Shown here: one piece after another, positions 33,624-40,905 of the stretch
How positions within the stretch are numbered: the first letter of the stretch is position 1
How the letters are laid out: each line of letters opens with the position of its first letter
NCBI GenBank assembly: GCA_949296425.1
Contig: CASFPN010000023.1
Coordinates: 1-64,000, forward strand
Length of the DNA: 64,000 nucleotides
Origin: an uncultured bacterium
Lineage (GTDB): Bacteria; Cyanobacteriota; Vampirovibrionia; Gastranaerophilales; Gastranaerophilaceae
Direction: 5' to 3'
The notes under the pieces: model-generated
What the model was told of the DNA's origin: nothing
What the model saw: only the letters and a program-made list of their open reading frames with translations
Database searches by the model: none
Program-made: the position numbers and the translations under genes

Positions 33624-34463
33624 GTGCCCCCCCCCCGCAAACATGTCCACATATCAAGGATTTTGGGATTAAGCATTTACAAATTTTGTAAAAAATGCTA
33701 TACTAGTGACATGATACATCACTTTAATAAGAGTTTTAATTTAACAAAAATTTGCATTCCTAGGCCTGAAAGTACTATGCACTTGGTCTACTCCAACAAT
33801 ATTCGTCATTGCGCGTTTACCTTAGCAGAAGTTCTTATTACCCTTGGAATTATCGGTGTTGTTGCTGCATTAACTTTACCTGCGGTAATTAATAACACAC
33901 AAAATAAGCAGCTTGAAGCCGGACTAAAAAAAGGAGCATCTGAAATTGCTCAAGCTCTAATTATGCATCAGGCAGATACAGGTAATACAATTACTTCAAA
34001 CACTGAAAAATGGATTTTAAAATCCGCTATTAAGGATTACTTTAAAGGAAGCGAAGATTGCGGCTTCGGTTCACAAGATTTAGCAACTGCATGCGTCGGT
34101 AATAATTCAGATATTTATAAAAATTTTAACAATACAGCGACAATAAACTTGGGCTATTTTGATGACGGACAAATTATATTGCCCGATGGGGTATTTATTG
34201 CTATTGAAAATTCTACACCAGGAAGAGTTTATATTTCAATTGATGTAAACGGTTTTAAGAAAAAACCAAACAGGCTCGGTCATGATTTATTCATGTTCGA
34301 AATTGATAATGAAGGAAAACTTTTGCCTATGGGAGCCAAAGATACTGACTATTACAGCGAAAATGATACTTATTGTTCTCATTCTTCAAATAGTAATATG
34401 AATGGAGCTGCATGCACCCAAAAAGCATTAACTGATTCAAAATTCTGGAAAAATTTACCTTGA
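33624..34463 (+). CDS. Prepilin-like protein, leader out of frame (phase-off)
   Basis: 279 residues if started at GTG 33624, inside the tract region and without a ribosome site. F-T-L-A-E-V-L-I-T-L-G-I-I-G-V-V-A-A-L-T starts at residue ~66 after Cys-Ala. ATG codons at ~33711 and 33777 are later alternatives but also lack good sites. The intended start is probably ATG 33601, giving a ~75-residue leader that starts M-L-F-R-E-A-L-K. The mature part has D-V-N-G-F-K-K-K-P-N-R-L-G-H-D and ends K-F-W-K-N-L-P. A close paralogue of 32676. Confidence 0.82.
   Translation: MPPPRKHVHISRILGLSIYKFCKKCYTSDMIHHFNKSFNLTKICIPRPESTMHLVYSNNIRHCAFTLAEVLITLGIIGVVAALTLPAVINNTQNKQLEAGLKKGASEIAQALIMHQADTGNTITSNTEKWILKSAIKDYFKGSEDCGFGSQDLATACVGNNSDIYKNFNNTATINLGYFDDGQIILPDGVFIAIENSTPGRVYISIDVNGFKKKPNRLGHDLFMFEIDNEGKLLPMGAKDTDYYSENDTYCSHSSNSNMNGAACTQKALTDSKFWKNLP
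33627..33636 (+). repeat. C10 tract in prepilin leader
   Basis: Ten C, 26 bases after ATG 33601, which has AGGAGG (33587-33592) eight bases before it. At ten C the frame runs to a stop near 33670. At 8 or 11 C it enters the FTLAEV frame. TTGACA at 33546 may be the -35 box. Confidence 0.75.
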
Positions 34464-34481
34464 ATTAACAATAAGCATAAC

Positions 34482-34513
34482 AGAACCGCTTATTAAATAA
34501 GCGGTTCTTTTTT
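34482..34513 (+). terminator. Intrinsic terminator after prepilin
   Basis: AGAACCGCTTATT-A-AATAAGCGGTTCT followed by T6. It serves the plus-strand prepilin, and its A-rich left side may serve adhE in the other direction. Confidence 0.85.
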
Positions 34514-34539
34514 ATTCAATATCTTTATTTACAAACACA

Positions 34540-37215
34540 TTATTTTTTAGTCGGGTAGTAATCTCTTACAATCCCTTCGTAAGCGTCTTTGTAAATAGCC
34601 TTAATATCTTCCATCAACGGATAAGCAGGGTTTGCACCGGTACATTGATCGTCGAATGCCAATTCAACCATTTCATCTAACTTAGCATTGAAGTCAGCTT
34701 CTTTTACACCAAAGTCTTTGATTGAATTTGGAAGATTAATAGCTTTCATTAATTTGTCGATTGCTGCGATTAAAAGTTCAACTTTTTCATCGTCATTTTT
34801 TCCGCCCAAACCGAGTTCATCAGCAATTTGAGCATATTTTGCTTTCGCATTCGGGAATTTGTACTGCGGGAAGATACATTGTTTTTTCGGGCAATCAACA
34901 GCGTTGTATTTAATTACCTGTCTGATTAACAGAGCGTTTGCAACGCCGTGAGGCACGTTAAACATAGCACCGAGTTTGTGAGCCATTGAGTGACACAAAC
35001 CTAAGAATGCGTTTGCAAAAGCCATACCTGCAATTGTTGCAGCGTAGTGCATTTTTTCTCTAGCAATCGGATCATTTGCACCTTCTGACCAAGATCTTTC
35101 AAGGTACTTGAAGACAAGCTTTGTAGCTTCTAGAGCATTTGAATTTGTGAAGTTTGTAGCCATAGCAGATACATAAGCTTCAATTGAGTGAACAAGTGCA
35201 TCAATACCTGATGCTGCAGTAAGACCTTTCGGCATACCGTCTACAAAGTTCGGGTCAATGATTGCCATATTCGGTGTCAGAGCGTAATCTGCAATTGCAT
35301 ATTTTACATGAGTTTCATCATCAGTGATAATTGCAAACGGAGTAACTTCTGAACCTGTACCGGAAGTTGTAGGAATTGCAACCATTGTTGCCTTCTTGCC
35401 TAATTCAGGGATTCTGCATATTCTCTTTCTGATATCCATAAATCTCATTGAAATATCTTCAAACACTGTATCAGGCTGTTCATACATCAACCACATAATC
35501 TTAGCGGCATCCATCGGAGACCCGCCGCCAAGTGATATGATGACATCCGGTTCATAAGGTCTGATAATTTCCATTGCCTGATTGATCGTTGATAATGTAG
35601 GATCAGGTTTTACATCAAAGAAAATTTGATGATCAATACCAACTTCATCCAACACATTGACAATATGATCAACAGCACCGGAATTAAACAGGAATCTGTC
35701 AGTTACAATAAAGGCGCGTTTTTTGCCTTCAAGTTCGCGAAGTGCAAGATCAACAGCACCTCTTTTAAAGTAAACTTTTGGCGGAACTTTGAACCAGAGC
35801 ATGTTTTCTCTCCTTTCTGCAACTGTCTTGTAGTTAAGTAAGTTTTCAACACCGATATTACCGGATATTGCGTTTTTACCCCATGAACCGCAGCCAAGTG
35901 ACAATGACGGTTCTAGTTTGAAGTTATATAAATCACCGATACCGCCTTGAGCTGAAGGGGAGTTAATTAAAACACGGCAAGCCGGCATTTTTTCAGCAAA
36001 TTTATCAACTCTTTCCTGATGGCGTGTATCTGTGTAAAGATCTGCAGAATGGCCTGCACCGCCTTTTGAAACAAGTTCATACGTCATTTCTGTTGCTTCA
36101 TCAAAATCTTTTGCTTTATACATTGTCAAAATCGGTGACAATTTTTCTCTTGAAAAAGGATCTTCCCAATCAACAGCAGGTCTTTCTGCCAGAAGAATTT
36201 TTGCGGTTGCCGGGACTTCAAATCCAGCAAGTTCTGCAATTTTGTGAGCGCTCTGTCCTACGATATCAGGATGGGCTGTTCCGCGTTTCGGATCAATAAA
36301 CGGAAGATCTATCATTTTCTTTTCATCAGCCTGACTTAACAAGTAAGCACCTCTGTAGATAAATTCTTTTTTAACTTCTTCATAAACTTTATCTACAACG
36401 ATTACGGACTGTTCAGAAGCACAAATCATACCGTTATCAAAAGTTTTTGACATCATAATTGAAGATACTGCCATTTTGATATCTGCAGTTTCATCAATAA
36501 CTGCAGCAGCGTTACCCGGGCCTACACCTAATGCGGGGTTTCCTGATGAATAAGCTGCTTTAACCATTCCGGGGCCGCCTGTTGCTAATATACAAGCAAT
36601 AGACTGGTGTTTCATCAACTGATTAGACAAATCAATAGAAGGAACATCAATCCAACCGATTATATCTTCCGGAGCACCAGCTTTAACAGCAGCGTCCAAA
36701 ACTACTTTTGCAGCTGCAATTGTACATTTTGTAGCTCTCGGGTGCGGTGAAAAAATAATTGCATTTCTTGTTTTTAATGCTATTAATGATTTAAATATTG
36801 CAGTTGAAGTCGGGTTTGTTGTCGGTACAATACCGGCTATTACACCTAAAGGTTCTGCAACAATTTTGATTCCGTTAGTTTTGTCTTCTTTAATTATTCC
36901 GCAAGTTTTAGCGTTTTTGTGTTTGTTATAGATATATTCGGAAGCAAAGTGATTTTTAATAATTTTGTCTTCCAAAACACCCATACCTGTTTCTTCAACA
37001 GCCATTCTTGCAAGTGGTATACGAGCCTTATCTGCTGCCGTAGCTGCAGCTTTAAATATAGCATCAACCTTTTCCTGCGGGAATGAGGAATAAATCTTTT
37101 GAGCTTTCTTAACTCTTTCAATCAGCAATTCCAATTGCTCAGCGTTGTCAACCAGATTAGACTTATTCAAAGTCTTTTCCAGATTTTCAACGGTCTTTTT
37201 GCTTTTCGTTGTCAT
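34540..37215 (-). CDS. adhE: Bifunctional acetaldehyde-CoA/alcohol dehydrogenase
   Basis: 891 residues, normal for AdhE. The N-terminal CoA-acylating aldehyde dehydrogenase (~1-450) has its catalytic Cys in F-D-N-G-M-I-C-A-S-E-Q-S (~255). The C-terminal iron alcohol dehydrogenase (~470-885) has G-G-G-S-P-M-D-A-A-K, G-S-E-V-T-P, and the metal-binding H-S-M-A-H-K-L-G and P-H-G-V-A-N-A. It reduces acetyl-CoA to ethanol with two NADH, a mark of fermentative life. AAGGAGATATTAA precedes the ATG. A 400-base spacer lies upstream. Confidence 0.97.
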   Translation of the reverse strand: MTTKSKKTVENLEKTLNKSNLVDNAEQLELLIERVKKAQKIYSSFPQEKVDAIFKAAATAADKARIPLARMAVEETGMGVLEDKIIKNHFASEYIYNKHKNAKTCGIIKEDKTNGIKIVAEPLGVIAGIVPTTNPTSTAIFKSLIALKTRNAIIFSPHPRATKCTIAAAKVVLDAAVKAGAPEDIIGWIDVPSIDLSNQLMKHQSIACILATGGPGMVKAAYSSGNPALGVGPGNAAAVIDETADIKMAVSSIMMSKTFDNGMICASEQSVIVVDKVYEEVKKEFIYRGAYLLSQADEKKMIDLPFIDPKRGTAHPDIVGQSAHKIAELAGFEVPATAKILLAERPAVDWEDPFSREKLSPILTMYKAKDFDEATEMTYELVSKGGAGHSADLYTDTRHQERVDKFAEKMPACRVLINSPSAQGGIGDLYNFKLEPSLSLGCGSWGKNAISGNIGVENLLNYKTVAERRENMLWFKVPPKVYFKRGAVDLALRELEGKKRAFIVTDRFLFNSGAVDHIVNVLDEVGIDHQIFFDVKPDPTLSTINQAMEIIRPYEPDVIISLGGGSPMDAAKIMWLMYEQPDTVFEDISMRFMDIRKRICRIPELGKKATMVAIPTTSGTGSEVTPFAIITDDETHVKYAIADYALTPNMAIIDPNFVDGMPKGLTAASGIDALVHSIEAYVSAMATNFTNSNALEATKLVFKYLERSWSEGANDPIAREKMHYAATIAGMAFANAFLGLCHSMAHKLGAMFNVPHGVANALLIRQVIKYNAVDCPKKQCIFPQYKFPNAKAKYAQIADELGLGGKNDDEKVELLIAAIDKLMKAINLPNSIKDFGVKEADFNAKLDEMVELAFDDQCTGANPAYPLMEDIKAIYKDAYEGIVRDYYPTKK

Positions 37216-37617
37216 AATTTAATATCTCCTTATGCTATGCATGTAAATAAAAAGTCTTTATTTTTTATTCGTGATTTATTTCACAATTACATTATAAAAC
37301 AACATTTTTCAAAAAGCAAGTGTATTTTTTACAATCTTTATACAAATTTAATATTTTCATAAGGAATGCTATCAGTATACTTCTCTCTCTTGAGAGAGAG
37401 GAGAAAGAGTGTTTTTATTATGCTGAACTCGTTTCAGAATCACTTTACCGCTCATACAGCATCCGATTTGCGGATGTTTCATTAAGTGCTGATATTAGCG
37501 CTAATGCGCACCGTAATGACTTATTATCTTATTCACCTATTTAATTATTAAACTTCACATAACATACCTTATGTAAACCATATTTACAATAATCAAAAAA
37601 TATAATATATTAATATT
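37216..37617. other. Gene-free spacer upstream of adhE
   Basis: No gene supported. The first ~100 bases should hold the adhE promoter. A CTCTCTTGAGAGAG palindrome (37385-37398), a dispersed palindrome (37420-37443) and a CATCCGATTTGCGGATG hairpin (37459-37475) are present. A plus-strand frame across them is made of repeat peptides and rejected. Confidence 0.6.
37420..37443. repeat. Dispersed palindrome
   Basis: ATGCTGAACTCGTTTCAGAAT, the CTGAAC variant of the family, partly decayed. Confidence 0.5.
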
Positions 37618-38319
37618 ATGAATATTTTTCAGCAAATTATCTATTTTTTTCTGCAAATGCATGAAAAAGCACTCAGTAAAAAACTTAGCAGACATTTAAA
37701 AACATCAAGCAGAAATTCCACTTCAAAAACAGTGCTTTCAAAGGGTGTAACCTTGACTTTGAACGCTGAAACAGAAAAAAACAAAGAACTTGTCAAAAAA
37801 AACGTAGCAGATATTGTTAAAAGCTGTTACTATGACCCGACAAAACTTTTAACATATATTGAAAGCAGAGGAACAAAAGTCGTAAAACTTGATAATGCTG
37901 ACAAAATTCTTGCAGTAATCAAAGAAGAAGAAGGACTTGTAACCGAATTAAAAGGGATTGAGGCAATTTATATTAATCTCATTACAAATTCAGGATTCTC
38001 CCTTAAATCAAAACCTATGTTTGTCCTGAGAAACGGAAATATCGACCCTTACTATATGGCGCACCAGTTTTATAAGTGGTACGCGCTTGAAATGAAGCTT
38101 CCGGGATTTGATTTTATTTCACAAAAACTTTTTAAAATATATTTAAATTCAGATGAGGCAATACTTTCCAATCTCAATCTTGATGAAATGACGGGACTAA
38201 AAGAAGCAATTAACCGTGATCAGGAAGCTACCAATTTTGCCCTTGAAATAGCAAAATCAAAAGAAGGGGCAAAAAATGTCCTTGATAAAATTAAAAACAA
38301 CGGTGGAGCTAACATATAG
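37618..38319 (+). CDS. Hypothetical protein, 233 residues
   Basis: Not recognised. A short hydrophobic N-terminus (I-I-Y-F-F-L) is not a convincing signal peptide. The rest is basic at 18-40, then mixed alpha/beta with W and Y clusters (A-H-Q-F-Y-K-W-Y-A-L-E-M-K-L-P-G, ~145-160). No Cys pairs beyond one Cys. No Shine-Dalgarno precedes the ATG; a TATAAT lies at ~37605, so the mRNA may be nearly leaderless. It ends four bases from a truncated prepilin on the other strand. Confidence 0.6.
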   Translation: MNIFQQIIYFFLQMHEKALSKKLSRHLKTSSRNSTSKTVLSKGVTLTLNAETEKNKELVKKNVADIVKSCYYDPTKLLTYIESRGTKVVKLDNADKILAVIKEEEGLVTELKGIEAIYINLITNSGFSLKSKPMFVLRNGNIDPYYMAHQFYKWYALEMKLPGFDFISQKLFKIYLNSDEAILSNLNLDEMTGLKEAINRDQEATNFALEIAKSKEGAKNVLDKIKNNGGANI

Positions 38320-38457
38320 ATACTAGAAATCCAGTGTATCCCAGTAACCTTTTGAGGTTATAGCAGTAACCGCACCGATTACGCCAAGGATGATGAGAAC
38401 TTCGGCAAGAGTAAAGGCTGCTTTGCGTTTATTGTTATAGACTTTGCATCTGGTTAC

Positions 38458-38484
38458 GAGATCCTGCAATAAATTCAGGATGAC
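38458..38484. repeat. Dispersed palindrome inside the prepilin remnant leader
   Basis: GATCCTGCAATAAATTCAGGATGAC: pairs as ATCCTG...CAGGAT. It is translated in the leader. Confidence 0.6.
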
Positions 38485-38542
38485 TATAATTACTTGTGCT
38501 CCTGCCTTCTTGCCATTTAAACTTCCGGTTAGCCGAGAATTG

Positions 38543-38552
38543 CCCCCCCCCC
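38543..38552 (-). repeat. G10 (sense) tract in remnant leader
   Basis: Ten G on the coding strand 30 bases after ATG 38582. Placed like the tracts at 23107 and 40850. Confidence 0.75.
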
Positions 38553-38678
38553 GAGTTGTCTAGCAAATCTTAATGTTTTCATACAGCTTCATTTCATTAT
38601 CAGGTATCTATAAATTAGTTCACTTATATAACATATCTGATAAGTTAAGTAAAGTGTATGAATAAACTTAGAACTATT

Positions 38679-39065
38679 TTAACTTGCTGACGTTGTAAAG
38701 CGGAAGTCTTCACTCCACGTTTTAAAACCGCCTTCCAAAAGCATAACGGGATAACCGTAATCAGCCAAAATCAAACAAGCTTCAGCACCCAGATGACACT
38801 GCTGGTTATAACAATAAATCACAGTAATTTCATCTTTTGAAAGCTTATCGGTATTATTGTCCAATTCCTCTTTCGGTATAGAGATTGCTCCAGGAATATG
38901 CGAAATTTCATAATCAGCACTAAGCCTGACATCAACCAGTTTAACCTTGTTTTCTTCTAACAGATCTTTCAACTCTACAGGTCCTAGAGTAAATGCAAGC
39001 ATTTTGGAGAAAAAACATCTTGCTTTTTCCGGATCAAAGCGTATTTCTTTAATTTTTTCGTTCAT
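38679..39065 (-). CDS. Rhodanese-domain sulfurtransferase
   Basis: 128 residues, one rhodanese domain (~28-125). V-K-L-V-D-V-R (41-47), I-P-G-A-I-S-I-P (57-64) and the active-site loop C85-Y-N-Q-Q-C90-H are visible; the catalytic Cys is C85. It probably carries persulfide sulfur. The N-terminal ~25 residues are extra. Its ribosome site lies in a hairpin (39077-39100). Partner genes are not evident; tcdA/csd-type pathways would be possible users but lie far away. Confidence 0.88.
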   Translation of the reverse strand: MNEKIKEIRFDPEKARCFFSKMLAFTLGPVELKDLLEENKVKLVDVRLSADYEISHIPGAISIPKEELDNNTDKLSKDEITVIYCYNQQCHLGAEACLILADYGYPVMLLEGGFKTWSEDFRFTTSAS

Positions 39066-39076
39066 AAACTTAATAT

Positions 39077-39100
39077 CCTTTCTGTTGTTACACAGAAAGG
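39077..39100 (-). promoter_or_regulatory. 5'-UTR hairpin covering the Shine-Dalgarno of the rhodanese gene
   Basis: In sense, CCTTTCTGT-GTAACA-ACAGAAAGG is a perfect 9-bp stem, and AAAGGA in the right arm is the only Shine-Dalgarno site for ATG 39065 (~11 bases away). Folding would hide it. Confidence 0.5.
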
Positions 39101-39186
39101 ATAAATCAAGTTATGAAATAATTACTTAGCAACATGGTTATAATCGATGAAGCAAGTTTTACGGGGTAAAAGACGAGGGAGTAAAA

Positions 39187-39474
39187 TTAGCCTAAAAATG
39201 AGATATGTTTAGGACTTTTACTTGCCCTGTCATAATCGGGTGAAAATAGTATATTATAAGTCTTGCGAAGTTTAGCGCCTAAGGCCTTAAACATATTCGG
39301 ATTTTGAACCATATCCGCTCTTTGAGTACGATGCAAATCGTTTTCAAAGTTAATTTTCGCATTTGGATTTTGTAGCGCAAGAATCGCTACACTCGGGGTT
39401 ATGTTATTTAAATTACCTTCACCGAAAGTAATTGTTTTAATTGAATTTAATTTTACAGGATTAATTGTTATCAT
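39187..39474 (-). CDS. Hypothetical protein, 95 residues
   Basis: Not recognised. M-I-T-I-N-P-V-K...I-T-F-G-E-G recalls the start of the protein at 58940 (M-T-I-R-P-I-T-P-V-S-F-G). Basic, with no membrane segment or signal peptide; many Asn. GAGGAGGAAAGAT precedes the ATG, so it is well translated. Three evenly spaced AAGTGTT half-sites lie upstream, suggesting tight control. Confidence 0.65.
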   Translation of the reverse strand: MITINPVKLNSIKTITFGEGNLNNITPSVAILALQNPNAKINFENDLHRTQRADMVQNPNMFKALGAKLRKTYNILFSPDYDRASKSPKHISFLG

Positions 39475-39501
39475 ATCTTTCCTCCTCTCGTGAGGTTTAT
39501 T

Positions 39502-39532
39502 AAGTGTTCATTTAACACTTCATCTAACACTT
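39502..39532. promoter_or_regulatory. Triple half-site operator AAGTGTT/AACACTT
   Basis: AAGTGTT (39502), AACACTT (39514), AACACTT (39526), each start 12 bases apart, upstream of the 95-residue gene. AAGTG/CACTT also recurs at 39623-39647, 39773-39780 and 52882-52911, next to a ribbon-helix-helix gene and a prepilin promoter. Confidence 0.5.
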
Positions 39533-39795
39533 TTAATATAAACTATAAAAAAGATTTTGTCAACCCCTATTATAAACTTTTATTAAGAGGGGCCCAAACT
39601 GGCTCTAATACAGTATTTTTAGAATAAGTGTAATAATGGCACTTATTTAAAATTTTTATACTTTTATTTGTTTATCCAATAAAAAACATGCTAAAGCATG
39701 CTTTTAAAAGAAAAATTTATTAGATTTTATCCGGTTCTCATAAATAGCCTACACGGGTAATTGTAAAAATAACACTTATTATCTTAAATAATTAC
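39533..39795. other. Gene-free stretch with inverted repeats
   Basis: No gene. It has AATAAGTG-N9-CACTTATT (39623-39647) and a hairpin ACATGC-TAAA-GCATG near 39687. TTGTAA (39761-39766), 17 bases, TTAAAT (39784-39789) forms a weak plus-strand promoter with CACTTATT in its spacer. Confidence 0.4.
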
Positions 39796-39863
39796 ATAAA
39801 TCTTTTTCATACTTCCAGCTATTCTTAATTCCAACAGGGAGCTATAAAGCTCCCGTTTTTTTT
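39796..39863 (+). ncRNA. Possible small RNA ending at an orphan terminator
   Basis: The weak promoter at 39761-39789 would start a ~68-base RNA that ends in the hairpin GGGAGCT-ATAA-AGCTCCC plus T8. No plus-strand gene lies upstream to need this terminator. The 3' end touches the stop codon of the convergent prepilin. Not matched to any RNA family. Confidence 0.25.
39837..39863 (+). terminator. Intrinsic terminator, plus-strand orientation
   Basis: GGGAGCT-ATAA-AGCTCCC, G, T8. The T-run is on the plus strand, so it serves plus-strand transcription; for the prepilin on the minus strand no T-run follows the stem. Confidence 0.8.
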
Positions 39864-40803
39864 ATTCAAGCAGATACTTAGCCGAACATCCTGCACCTGC
39901 AGCTTCCGCAAAATTTGTCGCTTGTGATTTCCCTATATCTTTTGAACACCCTGAAGCTCCATAAGAAGGGTCATCATAGCCTAAAGTTCCTTCAGCACCG
40001 GAGGGAAGCATTCTATTTTCCCATAACTGTGCACCAAAAAGGTCTTTCCCGACCATATTAGGCCCTTTTTTATATCCGTTAACATCCACTATTATCCATG
40101 GACGGCCCCATAAGCCGCCCATATAAATAACAGAGCCGTCAGCTAAAAGTATCATTTGAGTAGCCAGATTATAATAACCTAACTTACCTACTCTATAAGG
40201 CTTACCATCATATAATCTGTCATCTGGTTCTGCTCCCAAGGGATCATAACCTTGGTCATGTCCCCAAACATAAGTATCTTTCCAAGCAACACATATTCTG
40301 GTATAGAGTCCGCTCGTTCCTGCTCCGGAACAATAATCCAGAACTTTTAATTTAGAAATAAATGCTTTAACAAATTCAGGATTGTAATAATTAGAATCTA
40401 AAACAGTGTTAGGGTTTCCATTTGAACACTGAAGCGGGTTATACCTGTTATGAGTTGCACAAACATCTATACCGTCAGCTTTTACAGCATTAAATGCTGC
40501 ATTGATAACAGCATAAGATTTTTTCCATCTTGCAATATTTTGTCTGTCCTGTATTTTTGAAATTATAACGGGCATAGTTATTGCTGCAACAATACCTATG
40601 ATGCCGAGGGTGATTAAGACCTCGGACAAAGTAAACGCATATTTAGACGATAAGAAGTGAGGACGATAAGTTCGTTTCGGATTTTTATATTTATCCTTAT
40701 CCACTGTGTGGGAAAAGGTGGTACGAAGTACCGGATGAGGGGTGGGGAAAATTTTTACGATACTTCTTAATGCCTTAGTGCCATAGTATCTTACGAGATT
40801 CAA
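39862..40803 (-). CDS. Prepilin-like protein, leader out of frame (phase-off)
   Basis: 313 residues if started at TTG 40803. F-T-L-S-E-V-L-I-T-L-G-I-I-G-I-V-A-A-I-T starts at residue ~58 after Tyr-Ala. The better start is the ATG at ~40886 (M-K-K-I-K-T-M-S-F), which hits a stop after the G10 tract; at 8 or 11 G it reads through into this frame. The mature part holds six or more Cys, D-V-N-G-Y-K-K-G-P-N-M-V-G-K-D-L-F and ends C-S-A-K-Y-L-L-E, like the partial gene at 1-398. The leader is shared with 21969-23147. Confidence 0.82.
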   Translation of the reverse strand: MNLVRYYGTKALRSIVKIFPTPHPVLRTTFSHTVDKDKYKNPKRTYRPHFLSSKYAFTLSEVLITLGIIGIVAAITMPVIISKIQDRQNIARWKKSYAVINAAFNAVKADGIDVCATHNRYNPLQCSNGNPNTVLDSNYYNPEFVKAFISKLKVLDYCSGAGTSGLYTRICVAWKDTYVWGHDQGYDPLGAEPDDRLYDGKPYRVGKLGYYNLATQMILLADGSVIYMGGLWGRPWIIVDVNGYKKGPNMVGKDLFGAQLWENRMLPSGAEGTLGYDDPSYGASGCSKDIGKSQATNFAEAAGAGCSAKYLLE

Positions 40804-40859
40804 ATAGCTTGACTTCTTGACCTCTTGATTTCTGCCTAGCTCAGGAGTGCCCCCCCCCC
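40750..40859 (-). repeat. 110-bp prepilin leader repeat, copy 2, ending in C10
   Basis: About 91% identical to 23007-23116 and equal in length. Contains the C10 tract at 40850-40859. Confidence 0.85.
40850..40859 (-). repeat. G10 (sense) tract in prepilin leader
   Basis: Ten G on the coding strand, 27 bases after the ATG at about 40886. Off at ten; on at 8 or 11. Confidence 0.75.
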
Positions 40860-40905
40860 GAAGCTCATTGTTTTAATCTTTTTCATAAAAACTCTTTTCT
40901 TTTTA

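Larger units (their letters stand above)
38323..38582 (-). pseudogene. Truncated prepilin remnant with G10 tract leader
   Basis: ATG 38582 starts M-K-T-L-R-F-A-R-Q-L-G-G-G and stops soon after the tract. In the frame reached with 8 or 11 G, a leader (with V-I-L-N-L-L-Q-D-L from a dispersed palindrome) runs into A-A-F-T-L-A-E-V-L-I-I-L-G-V-I-G-A-V-T-A, then K-G-Y-W-D-T-L-D-F and a TAG at 38325. Only ~30 residues of mature sequence remain where relatives have ~170-220. It is a 3'-deleted copy, or a donor for recombination. Confidence 0.7.

Noticed and set aside
37320-37544. 74-residue reading frame on the plus strand
   Set aside because: It runs through a dispersed palindrome (A-E-L-V-S-E-S) and other repeats, with no ribosome site.
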